A stretch of DNA of 64,000 nt from Bifidobacterium sp. N4G05 (GCF_002742445.1 NZ_NJNQ01000003.1:62001-126000); one strand, 5' to 3'. Shown: positions 31,510 to 41,460, counted from the first letter of the stretch. Program-made: numbers and translations. Notes: a model not told the origin generated them from the sequence alone.

Positions 31510-33861
31510 TCAGGTATCGATCTTGGAACGGTCGAAGTCATCGGCATTCTCAACAATGAATGCCTTTCGAGGAGGCACATCGTCACCCATCAGCAAGCTG
31601 AAGATCCGACTGGCCTGTTCGGCATCTTCCATACGAATACGGCGCAGCATGCGCGTACGTGGATCCATGGTGGTGTCAGCCAACTGATCGGCGTCCATCT
31701 CACCAAGACCCTTGTAACGCTGGATGTCTTCGTTATAGCCGATGCGCTTCTTGTCAAGCTCCGCCAATTTTCCAGCAAGCTCATCGTCGGAATACGTGTA
31801 GATGTACTCCCCCTTGCGAGCTCCGGTCAAGGCAATGCGGTGCAACGGAGGCACAGCCGCATACACATGGCCATGCTCGATGAGCGGCCGCATGTAACGG
31901 TAGAACAAGGTGAGCAGCAGAATGCGGATATGCGCACCGTCAACATCTGCATCGGTCATCATAATGACCTTGTTATATCTTGCCTGTTCAATGTCGAAGC
32001 TTGCACCGGAGCCAGCGCCGACCACCTGAATAATCGCCGCGCATTCCTTATTTGACAACATCTGCGACAGCGACGCCTTCTGCACGTTAAGGATTTTGCC
32101 GCGAATCGGCAACAACGCTTGGAAGCCGGAGTTACGTGCGGCCTTGGCAGTACCGAGTGCGGAATCACCCTCCACGATGAACAGTTCAGCTACATCGTCA
32201 TTACCCGGCTGGCAGTCAGACAGCTTAGGAGGCATGGACGCCGATTCGAGCGCGTTCTTGCGACGGGTCACCTCTTTGGTCTTACGCGCCTGAATGCGGG
32301 CATGCATTTCGCCGACGATCTTCTCAAGCACGCGACCGGACTGTTCCTTATATCCGCGCTTGGATCCGGTGATCATCTCGCCGAACTGCTTGTCGGTCAT
32401 TTTGCTGACGATCGGCTTGACCTGCGCGGTGCCAAGCACATCCTTGGTCTGGCCTTGGAACTGCGGTTCGGCGATACGCACGGTGATGACGGCCACAAGA
32501 CCGGACAGAATATCATCACGTTCGACCTTCATGTTGGAATCTTTGAGATTCACCTTGAGCTTGCGCGCATTGTCTTCAATGGCCTTACGAATCTGCTTGG
32601 TCATTCCCAACAAGTAGCCGTCCACATGCGTGCCGCCGCCGGGGGTCTCCACCACATTGACGAAACTGCGCATGGTGGTGTCGTAACCGTTGGTCCACCG
32701 CATGGCGATGTCAACGGCGCACTTTCTTGTAACCTTCTGCGCATGCAACTCGCCGCCGTCGCCAACGGCCTGGGTTTCTTCAACGTACGTGCCTTCGCCA
32801 GTAACGCGCCAAATGTCGGAAACGGCTTCACCCTTGGACAGGTAGTCCACGAAATCCCTCACGCCACCGGTATGGCAGAATTCCTCGATACGGGCATGCG
32901 TGTATTTCGATTCCTGAGGTTGTGCCACGGCATCGGTTTCCACCGTCTGACCTGCGACGGCATTTTCAGCATCGCCGCTTTCGTCGCTTTTCTGCGTTTG
33001 CGCATCGTTATCCGCTACCGGTTCCTGAGATTGCGCAACTTCCTGCGTTCCTTCAGAATCCTGAGATTTGTCGTCCGCAGTATTCGTAATATCGTCGACT
33101 TCCAGCATTTCATCGATGGATTCATCGCCGGTTTCCGGAATATTCTCGTCGATGACGGTGATTTTCAATCCCGGCACCAGGAAACTGGTTTGCCTGACAC
33201 GGTCGATCAGCTGCTCGTAGCTGAATTCTGCGGTATCGTTGAAAATCTCCGGATCAGCCCAGTAACGGATGCGGGTACCGGTGGTCTTCGGACTGACCTT
33301 GCCAATGATCTCGAGTTCGGTCGGACGGTTCTTGCGCGTGCGCTTGAACGGCGCGTCCGGCGACGGATGCTCCGGATCGACGTCGGTATATACACCCGGA
33401 TGACCCTGATGGAATGACATGTGATGGGTTTTGCCATCACGATCCACTTCCACATCAAGCCTAGAGCTCAACGCGTTCACCACGGACGAGCCTACACCAT
33501 GCAGGCCGCCAGAGGCGCCGTACGAAGAGTTGCCGAACTTCGCGCCGGCGTGCAGCTTGGTCAACACCACTTCCACGCCGGTAAGCTTGGTCTTCGGCTC
33601 AATGTCGACAGGAATACCTCGTCCGTTGTCGGCGACTTCCACGGAACCGTCAGAATGCAGCGTCACGATGATATGGTTGCAGACACCAGCAAGGGCCTCA
33701 TCGACGGAATTATCGATGATCTCCCATAAACAGTGCATCAAACCTTGGCTATCGGTGGTACCGATATACATGCCTGGACGCTTGCGCACCGCGTCAAGAC
33801 CTTCGAGCACAGTAAGACTGCCTGCGCCGTAGTTGTCCTTGTCCTTCGCCATTTCCCTCAT
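31510..33861 (-). CDS. parE: DNA topoisomerase IV subunit B (GyrB/ParE family)
   Basis: A 783-residue type IIA topoisomerase ATPase subunit. The GHKL ATPase domain has EIIDNSVDEALAG, VADNGRGIPVDI and GGLHGVGSSVVNAL; the TOPRIM domain has FIVEGDSALGTAK and the metal-binding MTDADVDGAHIRILLLTL. A Gln/Asp/Glu/Ser-rich insertion of about 75 residues (near 245-325) lies inside the transducer domain after TVIDENIPETGD, and is unusual for the family. ParE pairs with ParC to decatenate chromosomes; its partner is 9 kb to the left. The start ATG at 33861 was kept; MAKDKDNYG three codons later is an alternative. Confidence 0.9.
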   Translation of the reverse strand: MREMAKDKDNYGAGSLTVLEGLDAVRKRPGMYIGTTDSQGLMHCLWEIIDNSVDEALAGVCNHIIVTLHSDGSVEVADNGRGIPVDIEPKTKLTGVEVVLTKLHAGAKFGNSSYGASGGLHGVGSSVVNALSSRLDVEVDRDGKTHHMSFHQGHPGVYTDVDPEHPSPDAPFKRTRKNRPTELEIIGKVSPKTTGTRIRYWADPEIFNDTAEFSYEQLIDRVRQTSFLVPGLKITVIDENIPETGDESIDEMLEVDDITNTADDKSQDSEGTQEVAQSQEPVADNDAQTQKSDESGDAENAVAGQTVETDAVAQPQESKYTHARIEEFCHTGGVRDFVDYLSKGEAVSDIWRVTGEGTYVEETQAVGDGGELHAQKVTRKCAVDIAMRWTNGYDTTMRSFVNVVETPGGGTHVDGYLLGMTKQIRKAIEDNARKLKVNLKDSNMKVERDDILSGLVAVITVRIAEPQFQGQTKDVLGTAQVKPIVSKMTDKQFGEMITGSKRGYKEQSGRVLEKIVGEMHARIQARKTKEVTRRKNALESASMPPKLSDCQPGNDDVAELFIVEGDSALGTAKAARNSGFQALLPIRGKILNVQKASLSQMLSNKECAAIIQVVGAGSGASFDIEQARYNKVIMMTDADVDGAHIRILLLTLFYRYMRPLIEHGHVYAAVPPLHRIALTGARKGEYIYTYSDDELAGKLAELDKKRIGYNEDIQRYKGLGEMDADQLADTTMDPRTRMLRRIRMEDAEQASRIFSLLMGDDVPPRKAFIVENADDFDRSKIDT

Positions 33862-33919
33862 TCCGACTTGCTTATTCGCTTCGGTTTTTCAAAAACATAA
33901 AAACGTCTTGTAGATGTAA

Positions 33920-33961
33920 GAAGTCGAGAAATTCGACATTCCCGCCGGATTTCTCGACTTC
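33920..33961 (-). terminator. Hairpin downstream of sigA
   Basis: Thirteen-base perfect arms GAAGTCGAGAAAT and ATTTCTCGACTTC with a 16-base loop, about 20 bases after the sigA stop on the minus strand. The tail is only TTAC, so termination may be inefficient. Confidence 0.75.
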
Positions 33962-33982
33962 ATTCACACACGTATCGTCTGA

Positions 33983-35356
33983 TCACTGATCAAGGAAGTC
34001 ACGCAACGTCTGCGAACGAGACGGGTGACGCAGCTTCGACATGGTCTTCGACTCAATCTGGCGAATACGTTCACGGGTTACGCCATACACGCGGCCAATG
34101 TCGTCGAGCGTTTTCGGCTGACCATCTTCCAAGCCATAGCGCATTTTGATCACACCGGCCTCGCGCGGAGACAGCGTCTCAAGCACCTGCCTGAACTGTT
34201 CCTGCAACAGCGAGAAAGCAACCGCATCGGACGGTGCGATGGCGTCGGTGTCTTCGATCAGATCACCGAACTCGGAATCGCCGTCCTCGCCCAGCGGGGT
34301 ATGCAGGGAGATAGGTTCACGACCGTACTTCTGCACTTCCTGCACCTTCTCGACTGGCATGTCAAGCTCGCGCGCAAGCTCATCCGGCGTAGGTTCGCGG
34401 CCAAGATCCTGAAGCATCTGGCGCTGCACACGGGATAGCTTGTTGATCACTTCGACCATGTGCACAGGCACACGAATGGTACGCGCCTGATCGGCCATGG
34501 CTCGGGTAATGGCCTGGCGAATCCACCACGTGGCGTAGGTGGAGAACTTGAAGCCCTTCTTCCAATCGAACTTCTCAACAGCGCGAATCAAACCAAGGTT
34601 GCCTTCCTGAATCAAATCCAAGAACAGCATGCCTCGTCCGGTGTAACGCTTGGCCAGCGACACCACGAGTCGCAGGTTAGCCTCCAACAGGTGGTCCTTG
34701 GCACGCCTGCCATCGTTTGCGGCCCACTTAAGCTCGCGCTTGCGCTTGAAGTCCATCTGGTCGGATTCGGTGTCCAGCAGGTGCTGGGCATACAGACCAG
34801 CCTCAATACGCTCGGACAGGTCGACTTCCTGCTCCGCGTTCAGCAGGCTCACTCGACCAATCTGCTTCAGGTAATCCTTGACAGGATCGGCGGTCGCTCC
34901 TGCTGCGATCACACGACGCTTCGGGTTGCCGGACGGAGTCAGATTCTCATCATCGTCATCGTCTCGCACCACGAAAGCGCCCTTTTCCTTGGGCTCTTCC
35001 GGCTTCTTGCGTTCCTCCTCGTCGTCATCATCCTCCGGCTCGGATTCCTCGTCATCATCGAGATCGTCATCATCATCCGAATCGACGTCATCGAGATCGT
35101 CATCGAAATCATCGAGATCGGGGTCATCCACCTGAGCGTCCTCATCGTCAAGGACGTCATCCTCAATCTGCTCCTCTTCCTTCTTGGCGGGGGCGCTCTT
35201 CTTGGCGGTGGTCTTGCGAGGGGTCTTCGTGGCAGGGGTTTTCTTCGCTGCGCTTTTCTTGGTGGAGGCTTTACGCGTGGCGGCTTTCTTCGTGGAGGTG
35301 GTCTTTTCGGTCAGATCAGCCTGTTCCATGCTTGCCGTCGTTTCCTTGGTGGCCAA
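33983..35356 (-). CDS. sigA: Principal RNA polymerase sigma factor (SigA/RpoD/HrdB)
   Basis: A 457-residue group-1 sigma-70. Regions are clear: 1.2 ([22 protein letters not shown]), 2.1-2.4 ([56 protein letters not shown]), 3 ([16 protein letters not shown]) and 4 ([15 protein letters not shown]..., [20 protein letters not shown]). The first 160 residues are a Lys/Ala/Thr-rich segment followed by a long Asp/Glu run, both lineage-typical. The start is a TTG at 35356, fixed by a perfect AGGAGG six bases upstream; an in-frame ATG 24 codons further upstream (35428) has no such site. It recognises housekeeping promoters. Confidence 0.95.
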   Translation of the reverse strand: MATKETTASMEQADLTEKTTSTKKAATRKASTKKSAAKKTPATKTPRKTTAKKSAPAKKEEEQIEDDVLDDEDAQVDDPDLDDFDDDLDDVDSDDDDDLDDDEESEPEDDDDEEERKKPEEPKEKGAFVVRDDDDDENLTPSGNPKRRVIAAGATADPVKDYLKQIGRVSLLNAEQEVDLSERIEAGLYAQHLLDTESDQMDFKRKRELKWAANDGRRAKDHLLEANLRLVVSLAKRYTGRGMLFLDLIQEGNLGLIRAVEKFDWKKGFKFSTYATWWIRQAITRAMADQARTIRVPVHMVEVINKLSRVQRQMLQDLGREPTPDELARELDMPVEKVQEVQKYGREPISLHTPLGEDGDSEFGDLIEDTDAIAPSDAVAFSLLQEQFRQVLETLSPREAGVIKMRYGLEDGQPKTLDDIGRVYGVTRERIRQIESKTMSKLRHPSRSQTLRDFLDQ

Positions 35357-35516
35357 ACTTATCCTCCTATTGATCCTGCCAGAAGCGTATACCACAAGGA
35401 CCCACTTCTGGCAAGGGCAAATCGTCAACTATGTGAGTAAACCATCTTGCAAGGACGATTATTCCCGCATAATGAGGCCTTCACGCGCAAGTCACGCCAC
35501 TTTACGGCGTGTTGTT

Positions 35517-36176
35517 TTAGGTTTCCGATGTCCAGGCAGGCCCGATATGCCGTTCGACCGCCGAACATACGATCGCCGCCAGCGAACACCGATCATCTAT
35601 CGCGAGCGCGCTGATGGCTGCCGCTATGGCGCCTTCCTGACCCATCCACCACATGATGTAGCTGATTACGGCGAACGGCTGCGCCCGATATGGTTTGGGA
35701 ATCATATCGATGATGTCAAACAGCATGTTGATCGCTTGGTCGCAACGTTTCATATCGGGTCTGGCTGATGGGTCGCGGAATGCATCGCTGAGCAGCTGTT
35801 CCAAACGTTGCGCATTGCTTGGCTGCTTGGGTCGTTCGGCGAAATCCATAAGGAACTCCCGACTGGCGCGTTGCTCATCGACTATGGCGGAGATGAGGAA
35901 CGCATCGCGTATAGACAGCATTTCGCCCATGCCCACTGTAATTCGTATGACCGTGTCCCTATCGAGGCTGCATTCGGTACGTGTCACGCTTACTCGGCAT
36001 GACTCGTCATTTTCCGCCGACGCCTGTTCGAGTACGTCCATCCATATGAGAAACGCCTCTGATATGAGGGAGCGCACCGCTTTGCGCGTGCCATTCGATC
36101 GGCGATCTTGTTCGAATTGGTTGATGGTTTCTTTCATTTCCGTTCCGGTGATGCGTACGGTCCTGTCGATTGTCAT
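35517..36176 (-). CDS. DUF4192-like protein, short form
   Basis: A 219-residue protein. The C-terminal half resembles the actinobacterial DUF4192 family: PYRAQPFAVISYIMWWMGQEGAIAAAISALAIDDRCSLAAIV follows the pattern of aromatic/hydrophobic helix, W-x-x-G-x-G-A-x-A, then a second helix. Family members are usually longer (over 300 residues), so the N-terminal half is reduced here. The start MTIDRTVR at 36176 was chosen for AAGGAGG eight bases upstream; the frame stays open to 36341. It lies beside sigA, about 90 bases from the sigma factor's upstream region and divergent from the polyprenyl synthase. Function unknown. Confidence 0.7.
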   Translation of the reverse strand: MTIDRTVRITGTEMKETINQFEQDRRSNGTRKAVRSLISEAFLIWMDVLEQASAENDESCRVSVTRTECSLDRDTVIRITVGMGEMLSIRDAFLISAIVDEQRASREFLMDFAERPKQPSNAQRLEQLLSDAFRDPSARPDMKRCDQAINMLFDIIDMIPKPYRAQPFAVISYIMWWMGQEGAIAAAISALAIDDRCSLAAIVCSAVERHIGPAWTSET

Positions 36177-36382
36177 TGTTCTGTCCTCCTTGGCATGGTT
36201 GATCGGCTTCTCTGCGCGCCGCTTGTATGGCACTATGTCTGATGCGCTGAGGCGATGCACTGTTTTTCGGGGCTTGTGGTCGGAGGATGGGTCTTTCGGC
36301 GTTTCGCACAATGGTTTCGGTACCGCAACTATTGCAATCATTGAGCTTTGGTCTTGTCGAACGCCTGTGGATAACTGTTGGT

Positions 36383-37471
36383 ATGACTAGCTCTTCCGAT
36401 TTGGAACAGATTGAATCGCGCATTGTTTCGTTAGTGAAGGATTTTGCGTTCCTTCATGTGGACGATTCGGTTGCCTCTTCCTGCAAGCCCATCGCAGACA
36501 TGGTCGCCATGCAAGCGGTCACTTCAAGTGAGGGCGGCAAGCGACTTCGCGCCTTGCTGACGTTGGATTCGTTCCGCGCGTTCGCTTCGGAGGATGTGCT
36601 GGAACGCGATTTCGATGCGCTACTTGATTTGGCGTGTGCCGTAGAGGTTTTTCAGACCGGCGCCCTGGTGCATGATGACATCATCGATGATTCCGATCTG
36701 CGTCGCGGCAAGCCATCCGCGCATCGTGCGTTTTCCACCAATACGCATAGCGAGACTATCGGCCATGGTTTGGGCATCATGCTTGGCGACATGTTGGCCA
36801 CGGCGAGCGTGGATATCGCGGATAAGGCCGCATCCAAGCTTACTTATGGTTCCAATGTGGTTGCGGCGTTGCTTAATATGCATCGCGAGGTCGAGGTTGG
36901 CCAGGTACTTGATTTAGCGGTGGAGCTCAACCCGTTGAACGATCCGAACGAGCTGGTGGAGGCTTCGTTGAACGTATTCCGTTGGAAGACCGCCAGCTAC
37001 ACTACCATCGCCCCTCTGGAATTCGGCATGCTTGCCGCTGGTTTAAGCAAGGATGATGCTCGAAGGCAAGCATTGGCGGTCGGGTTGCCGCTCGGTTTGG
37101 CATTCCAGCTTGCGGATGACCTTTTGGACGTTGTCGGATCAAGCAGGAATACCGGAAAACCTGTTGGCGGAGATATTCGCGAAGGCAAGCGTACCGTGCT
37201 TCTCGCCGATGCCATCAACGCTGCGGATGATGGGCAGCGACGTGAGCTTATCGACATGTGGGAAGCCGATTCGCGTTCCGAGACTCAAGTGCAACGCGCC
37301 ATTGAACTGTTCGGGCAGACGGGAGCCATCGCGCAATCCCGCAACAGAATCGCGGATCTGTGGCATGCGTCGAAATCGGCTATCAATGCGCTTGATCTTT
37401 CTGAGTATCGCAAATCGCCGCTCATCGAGGCTTGCGCACGTTTTGTACCTGACGTACGTGCAAATGCGTGA
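36383..37471 (+). CDS. Polyprenyl diphosphate synthase (trans-isoprenyl type)
   Basis: A 362-residue trans-prenyltransferase, which condenses isopentenyl diphosphate onto an allylic primer to make a geranylgeranyl or longer chain. Both aspartate-rich motifs are present: LVHDDIIDDSDLRRG (first) and FQLADDLLDVVG (second), with GGKRLRALL near the N-terminus and GDIREGKRTVLLADA (GKRT) near residue 275. The start ATG at 36383 lacks a clear Shine-Dalgarno; the frame is open to 36287. The product could feed undecaprenyl-like or quinone-type lipids; chain length is not predictable with confidence. pknB follows 136 bases later. Confidence 0.9.
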   Translation: MTSSSDLEQIESRIVSLVKDFAFLHVDDSVASSCKPIADMVAMQAVTSSEGGKRLRALLTLDSFRAFASEDVLERDFDALLDLACAVEVFQTGALVHDDIIDDSDLRRGKPSAHRAFSTNTHSETIGHGLGIMLGDMLATASVDIADKAASKLTYGSNVVAALLNMHREVEVGQVLDLAVELNPLNDPNELVEASLNVFRWKTASYTTIAPLEFGMLAAGLSKDDARRQALAVGLPLGLAFQLADDLLDVVGSSRNTGKPVGGDIREGKRTVLLADAINAADDGQRRELIDMWEADSRSETQVQRAIELFGQTGAIAQSRNRIADLWHASKSAINALDLSEYRKSPLIEACARFVPDVRANA

Positions 37472-37607
37472 CGAGATCCGCGTGTCTTCTGACTGGTATC
37501 CGGACAGGACGCGCGTTCGTTGCATAATCCGCAAACCTCTGCTTGTAGACTACAAATGAGAACATTCAGCGTGAAGCGTTTTGAAGAAGGAACCGCAGCA
37601 ATTAACC

Positions 37608-39812
37608 ATGAGTGAAGCTCCACATGCCCCCGAAGGTCAGGTCATCGAAGGCCGGTATCGGGTCGTCAGCAGAATCGCCGATGGTGGCATGGCCACGGTG
37701 TACCAGGCGGTAGACGAGCGCTTGGGGCGCACAGTCGCCATCAAAATCATGCATACGCAGCTGGCTCAGGGGCCGCACCGTGATCAATTCGTGGAGCGTT
37801 TCCACCGCGAGGCACGCTCCGCGGCCGCCATCGCCAACCCGCATATCGTGCAAGTGTATGATACCGGCGAATTCGACGGTCTTGACTACCTCGTCATGGA
37901 GTATGTTCACGGCGTAAATCTGCGCTACGAAATGAACCAGCAAGGCACGTTCAGCGTTCGTGAAACGTTACGCATCATCGGTGAAACGTTGGATGGCCTT
38001 GCTTCCGCACACCGTGCGGGCGTGGTGCATCGCGACATCAAGCCGGAGAACATTCTGCTCAACGACCGCGGCCATGTGCAGATCACCGATTTCGGTTTGG
38101 CCAAAACGGTTTCGCAGGCAACGCTTTCCTCCACTGGCATCCTGCTTGGAACGGCCGCATATCTGGCGCCGGAAATGATTGAGAGGAACCAGGCCACGCC
38201 TCAAGGCGACTTGTACTCCGTAGGCATCATGGCTTGGGAAATGCTCGCAGGCAAGGTGCCGTTCACTTCGAACAATCCGGTGACATTGGTATTTAAGCAT
38301 GTTCACGAGGATGTGCCAAGCATCGTTACCGTCTGTGAGGGCATCAATGCCAATGTGGCTGCATTCATCGCTCACCTCACGGCGCGCGCGGTCGAAGCAC
38401 GACCCGCAGACGCTTCCGCCGCACTGGCCGAGTTGCAGCGACTGCAATCTATACTCGCGGTCAGCGATTGGCAGTATAAGCTTCCCGCGGCAAACGTCAA
38501 CATATCGCCCAATACCACACAAGCAGAAGATGCCGCTGCCCCGATGAATGAGGGTAATCCGGCTCCACCCACTCCCCCGGCCCCGCCAACGCAACAATTC
38601 GACGATCGTACACGCAAGCTGGACAGAGTCAAACCGAACATGACGACCGTCATGCCAGTGCAACAACAGAACGTTGACCCCGAGGCGACAACGCGCTTCT
38701 CGCTGCCGCTGGATGGAGACGTCAATACCGCAGACGGCAGTACGAGACCGCAATCCCCTGCCATGCAGAACGGCGATTACAGCAATGCGGGAAAGGACAA
38801 ATCTTCGAAAAAGCATCGTACGCCGCTGATCGTCGCAGGTGTGGCTGCGCTTCTTCTGACGTGTGGCGCAGGCGGCTGGGCATGGTGGTGTTACCAGGGG
38901 CCTGGCAGTTATTGGACCATGCCTCAGCCGGATGGCATGTCGTGCAGCGATTCCGTAGCCTGCCCCATCACTGGTGTGAAATGGAGCGACTATGAGAGTC
39001 TGCTAAAGGTTTCTGATATCGAATATGAAGTGTCGGAAAAGTATAGCGATTCCATAACGGAAGGCGATATCATCTCTACCGATCCGGCGAATGTCGGCGA
39101 TCGTGGCAGCAAGCGTCGCGGTCAGAAGGTCAAGGTCGTGGTTTCCAAGGGAGTCAGGCAGGCGACGGTTCCCGCCGACATTCTCGACGCGACCAGCGCA
39201 TCCGGCAAGGATCCGATCAATGCGTTGAAGAAGGCCGGATTCGATAATGTCGAGCAGACCACTGCTTCCGATGACACGTATTCCATGGAGGTGCCGCAGG
39301 GGGCATTGCTGTCGTTAAGCGTGGATCCCGGTGCCACATTGCCGCATAATACGACGATCACCGTCACCGTGTCGCAGGGACCAAAGCCAGTAACCATGCC
39401 TAATATTGTCGGCAAGACGAAGGATGAGGCGCAGCAGACGATGGATGACCTCAAACTCACTGCCAATTGGACGGAATCCTTCGACGATAAGATTCCGCAA
39501 GGCCAGGTGATTTCCACTTCCGTCAGCAACGGCAATACGCTGCATTGGGGAGATAGCGTCGACGTAGTGGTCTCCAAAGGACCGGAAACCATAACCTTAC
39601 CGAATTATGTGGGTCAGAAAGCCTCTGACGCCAAAGCTGCGTTGGAGAAGCTTGGATTCACGGTCAAAGTGAGTTCGAAGCTCACATTGGACGCCAGCCA
39701 AGATAAGAAGGTCGCTTCGCAGGATCCGGTAGGTGGCACCGAAGTACGTATCCGAGACGAAAATGGAACCCCGACCACCATCACATTGAAAATGTATTCC
39801 TCACTGTTCTAA
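37608..39812 (+). CDS. pknB: PASTA-domain serine/threonine protein kinase
   Basis: A 734-residue membrane kinase. The N-terminal Hanks-type domain has ADGGMATVYQA (P-loop), Lys46 in VAIKIMH, VVHRDIKPENILL (catalytic loop), ITDFGLAK and GTAAYLAPE. A Pro/Thr/Gln-rich juxtamembrane region follows, then one transmembrane helix (TPLIVAGVAALLLTCGAGGW, near 410-430) and three or four PASTA repeats outside, each ending in a V-x-V-V-V-S-K-G-like strand (for example VDVVVSKGPETITLPNYVG). PASTA domains bind peptidoglycan fragments, so it should couple cell-wall state to growth and division. An in-frame TTG at 37581 is an alternative start; neither is well placed for a ribosome site. Confidence 0.93.
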   Translation: MSEAPHAPEGQVIEGRYRVVSRIADGGMATVYQAVDERLGRTVAIKIMHTQLAQGPHRDQFVERFHREARSAAAIANPHIVQVYDTGEFDGLDYLVMEYVHGVNLRYEMNQQGTFSVRETLRIIGETLDGLASAHRAGVVHRDIKPENILLNDRGHVQITDFGLAKTVSQATLSSTGILLGTAAYLAPEMIERNQATPQGDLYSVGIMAWEMLAGKVPFTSNNPVTLVFKHVHEDVPSIVTVCEGINANVAAFIAHLTARAVEARPADASAALAELQRLQSILAVSDWQYKLPAANVNISPNTTQAEDAAAPMNEGNPAPPTPPAPPTQQFDDRTRKLDRVKPNMTTVMPVQQQNVDPEATTRFSLPLDGDVNTADGSTRPQSPAMQNGDYSNAGKDKSSKKHRTPLIVAGVAALLLTCGAGGWAWWCYQGPGSYWTMPQPDGMSCSDSVACPITGVKWSDYESLLKVSDIEYEVSEKYSDSITEGDIISTDPANVGDRGSKRRGQKVKVVVSKGVRQATVPADILDATSASGKDPINALKKAGFDNVEQTTASDDTYSMEVPQGALLSLSVDPGATLPHNTTITVTVSQGPKPVTMPNIVGKTKDEAQQTMDDLKLTANWTESFDDKIPQGQVISTSVSNGNTLHWGDSVDVVVSKGPETITLPNYVGQKASDAKAALEKLGFTVKVSSKLTLDASQDKKVASQDPVGGTEVRIRDENGTPTTITLKMYSSLF

Positions 39813-39858
39813 AACGTGGGGGAATCGCCGGATCCGGCAACGTGTTTCCTCACAACAG

Positions 39859-39892
39859 AGTGAGCCCGTCCGATTTCCCGGATGGGCTCACT
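39859..39892. terminator. Hairpin between convergent pknB and acyltransferase genes
   Basis: AGTGAGCCCGTCCG pairs with CGGATGGGCTCACT over fourteen positions with one wobble and a short loop. No strong T-run follows on either strand, but the position between convergent genes fits a bidirectional terminator. Confidence 0.7.
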
Positions 39893-39950
39893 AATGGCGT
39901 TCCGTCTCCGCTTTCAAACCATCTTTGCGGCTGCGTGACAACGACGAAAT

Positions 39951-40661
39951 TCAGTCCTGCTTCAACTGCTCTTCCGCTTCCTTGGCCGCCTTAAGCTGTT
40001 CCTTGACTTTTTGTGCGTATTCGTTCACATATTCCTGACCACTCATCTTCTGAATCTCCATGGTCACACGGTCGGTAAGCGAACGCAGGTCGTCATGCGT
40101 GATCTGGTCCAACGGTTTTTTTTCAACCTCGATCGGCTTGCCGTAAATCACCATGGTCTTGCCTTTGTTGGGAATGACCTGCCCTGGCTTCTGCAATTCT
40201 CGGGAGCCGATGATAGCGGCCGGAACAATCGGACATCCGGTTTCGAATGCCAGACGCGCCGCACCGGTGTGGCCTTTATAGAGACGCCCGTCAGGACTGC
40301 GGGTGCCTTCGATGTGGATGCCGAACAGGTGGCCGTCCTCAATGATTTCACGGGCATGGTTCAGCGCGCCCAACGACTTGGAACCACCGGAACGATCCAC
40401 GGGGAACACGCCAACGGATGTGAACCACCATTTCTTGAACTTGCCTTTGATGCCTTTACCTTCGAAATATTCGGCTTTGCCCATGAAGTGAATCATGCGT
40501 GGGCTGGTCAGCGGCAACAGCGCGTCGTCGATGACGGCAAGATGGTTGGCCGCAATAATGGCACCGCCTTCGCGAGGAATGTTTTCAAGCCCTTTTGTGG
40601 TCGGTCCCAAACGGTGGATGGCGATCGGTCCTAGGCCTTTAACGAAAAACCAGTAGAGCAT
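39951..40661 (-). CDS. plsC: 1-acyl-sn-glycerol-3-phosphate acyltransferase
   Basis: A 236-residue membrane-associated acyltransferase that makes phosphatidic acid from lysophosphatidic acid. The catalytic AANHLAVIDDALLP carries the NHx4D motif near residues 37-50, GVFPVDRSGGSKS and the FxxR-like region follow, and IHIEGTRSPDGRL gives the EGTRS motif that binds the glycerol phosphate. GCPIVPAAIIG is motif IV. The C-terminal tail is a charged helix (QKVKEQLKAAKEAEEQLKQD). GGGAGG precedes the ATG. Confidence 0.93.
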   Translation of the reverse strand: MLYWFFVKGLGPIAIHRLGPTTKGLENIPREGGAIIAANHLAVIDDALLPLTSPRMIHFMGKAEYFEGKGIKGKFKKWWFTSVGVFPVDRSGGSKSLGALNHAREIIEDGHLFGIHIEGTRSPDGRLYKGHTGAARLAFETGCPIVPAAIIGSRELQKPGQVIPNKGKTMVIYGKPIEVEKKPLDQITHDDLRSLTDRVTMEIQKMSGQEYVNEYAQKVKEQLKAAKEAEEQLKQD

Positions 40662-40712
40662 TCTTCACGGTCCTCCCAGCGGATGGGCATCCGCTTGATT
40701 AAAGTTATCAGT

Positions 40713-41288
40713 ATGACTGACCTCAACAATAGCAATGCCGACGAAGAACACCCAAATGCCGAGTCGCATGGCGGAGGGAATGCTCCCTCCTCTGATGCGA
40801 ACGATCTAGATGCCGCTTGGGCAGAGTTCGCCAGTTCCCATGCCGACGATTTGAAGGCCGTGGAACACTCACGGAATGCGAAGCGTTTCGAGAAGCATGC
40901 GCAGCGACGTGAAAAAGAGGCGCTGCTATCGATTCAGGATCTGGATCAGGGTACATTCACCGACGATATGCCGCAAGGTCGTGGACCACGCGATTTCACG
41001 GGTTCCAGCTGGCTGGACACCGATAGCGTGATGGACCGTTATGGAGATGATTTCGTGCCTCCGAGTCCCGAAATCGGACATGTCAAGCTTTCGAAACTCG
41101 TGTTCTGGGCGTTGCTGGTCGCCGGAGTCATCGGCATCATCGCTTCCGCATTCATGCCTGCGTTGGCGGCGATTCTGGGATCGATTTTCGGCTTGTGTGC
41201 ATTGGTTGGCGCCGCAGGGCTTATTGTGCAGCACAAGGGACACTCGCAGACTCGCTTTGATGAGTTTGATGATGGCGCGAGGGTCTGA
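40713..41288 (+). CDS. Acidic-tail membrane protein, unknown family
   Basis: A 191-residue protein. Residues 1-125 are polar and acidic with a charged coiled-coil-like segment (EHSRNAKRFEKHAQRREKEAL); two hydrophobic helices lie near 132-150 and 154-176, and the C-terminus is short and acidic (RFDEFDDGARV). The type, an acidic cytoplasmic head plus a helical pair, is common beside trpD or plsC in actinobacteria. The start at 40713 has no strong ribosome site; 40683 is an in-frame alternative. No function is proposed. Confidence 0.7.
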   Translation: MTDLNNSNADEEHPNAESHGGGNAPSSDANDLDAAWAEFASSHADDLKAVEHSRNAKRFEKHAQRREKEALLSIQDLDQGTFTDDMPQGRGPRDFTGSSWLDTDSVMDRYGDDFVPPSPEIGHVKLSKLVFWALLVAGVIGIIASAFMPALAAILGSIFGLCALVGAAGLIVQHKGHSQTRFDEFDDGARV

Positions 41289-41376
41289 TTTCGCTCTTTT
41301 CTTCATCGAGCATATTTTCAGAACATCATAAGAATCCTGGCAACGAGTTTTCCATATCGAAAGCCTCGCATCAAAA

Positions 41377-41419
41377 AATGCGTGTGCAGCACCGGATATT
41401 TCGATGCCGCACACGCATT
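41377..41419. terminator. Bidirectional terminator between the membrane-protein gene and trpD
   Basis: Perfect 11-base arms AATGCGTGTGC and GCACACGCATT with inner GC pairs, flanked by A6 on the left and TATTATT on the right. It should stop both converging transcripts. Confidence 0.92.
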
Positions 41420-41460
41420 ATTATTCAGTTATTGGCAAATATCGATCAGAAAGTCTTGAA

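Noticed and set aside
34460..35440. Plus-strand frame opposite sigA with an Ile/Val-rich stretch that looks like membrane helices
   Set aside because: The hydrophobic run is only the complement of the Asp/Glu-rich segment of SigA.
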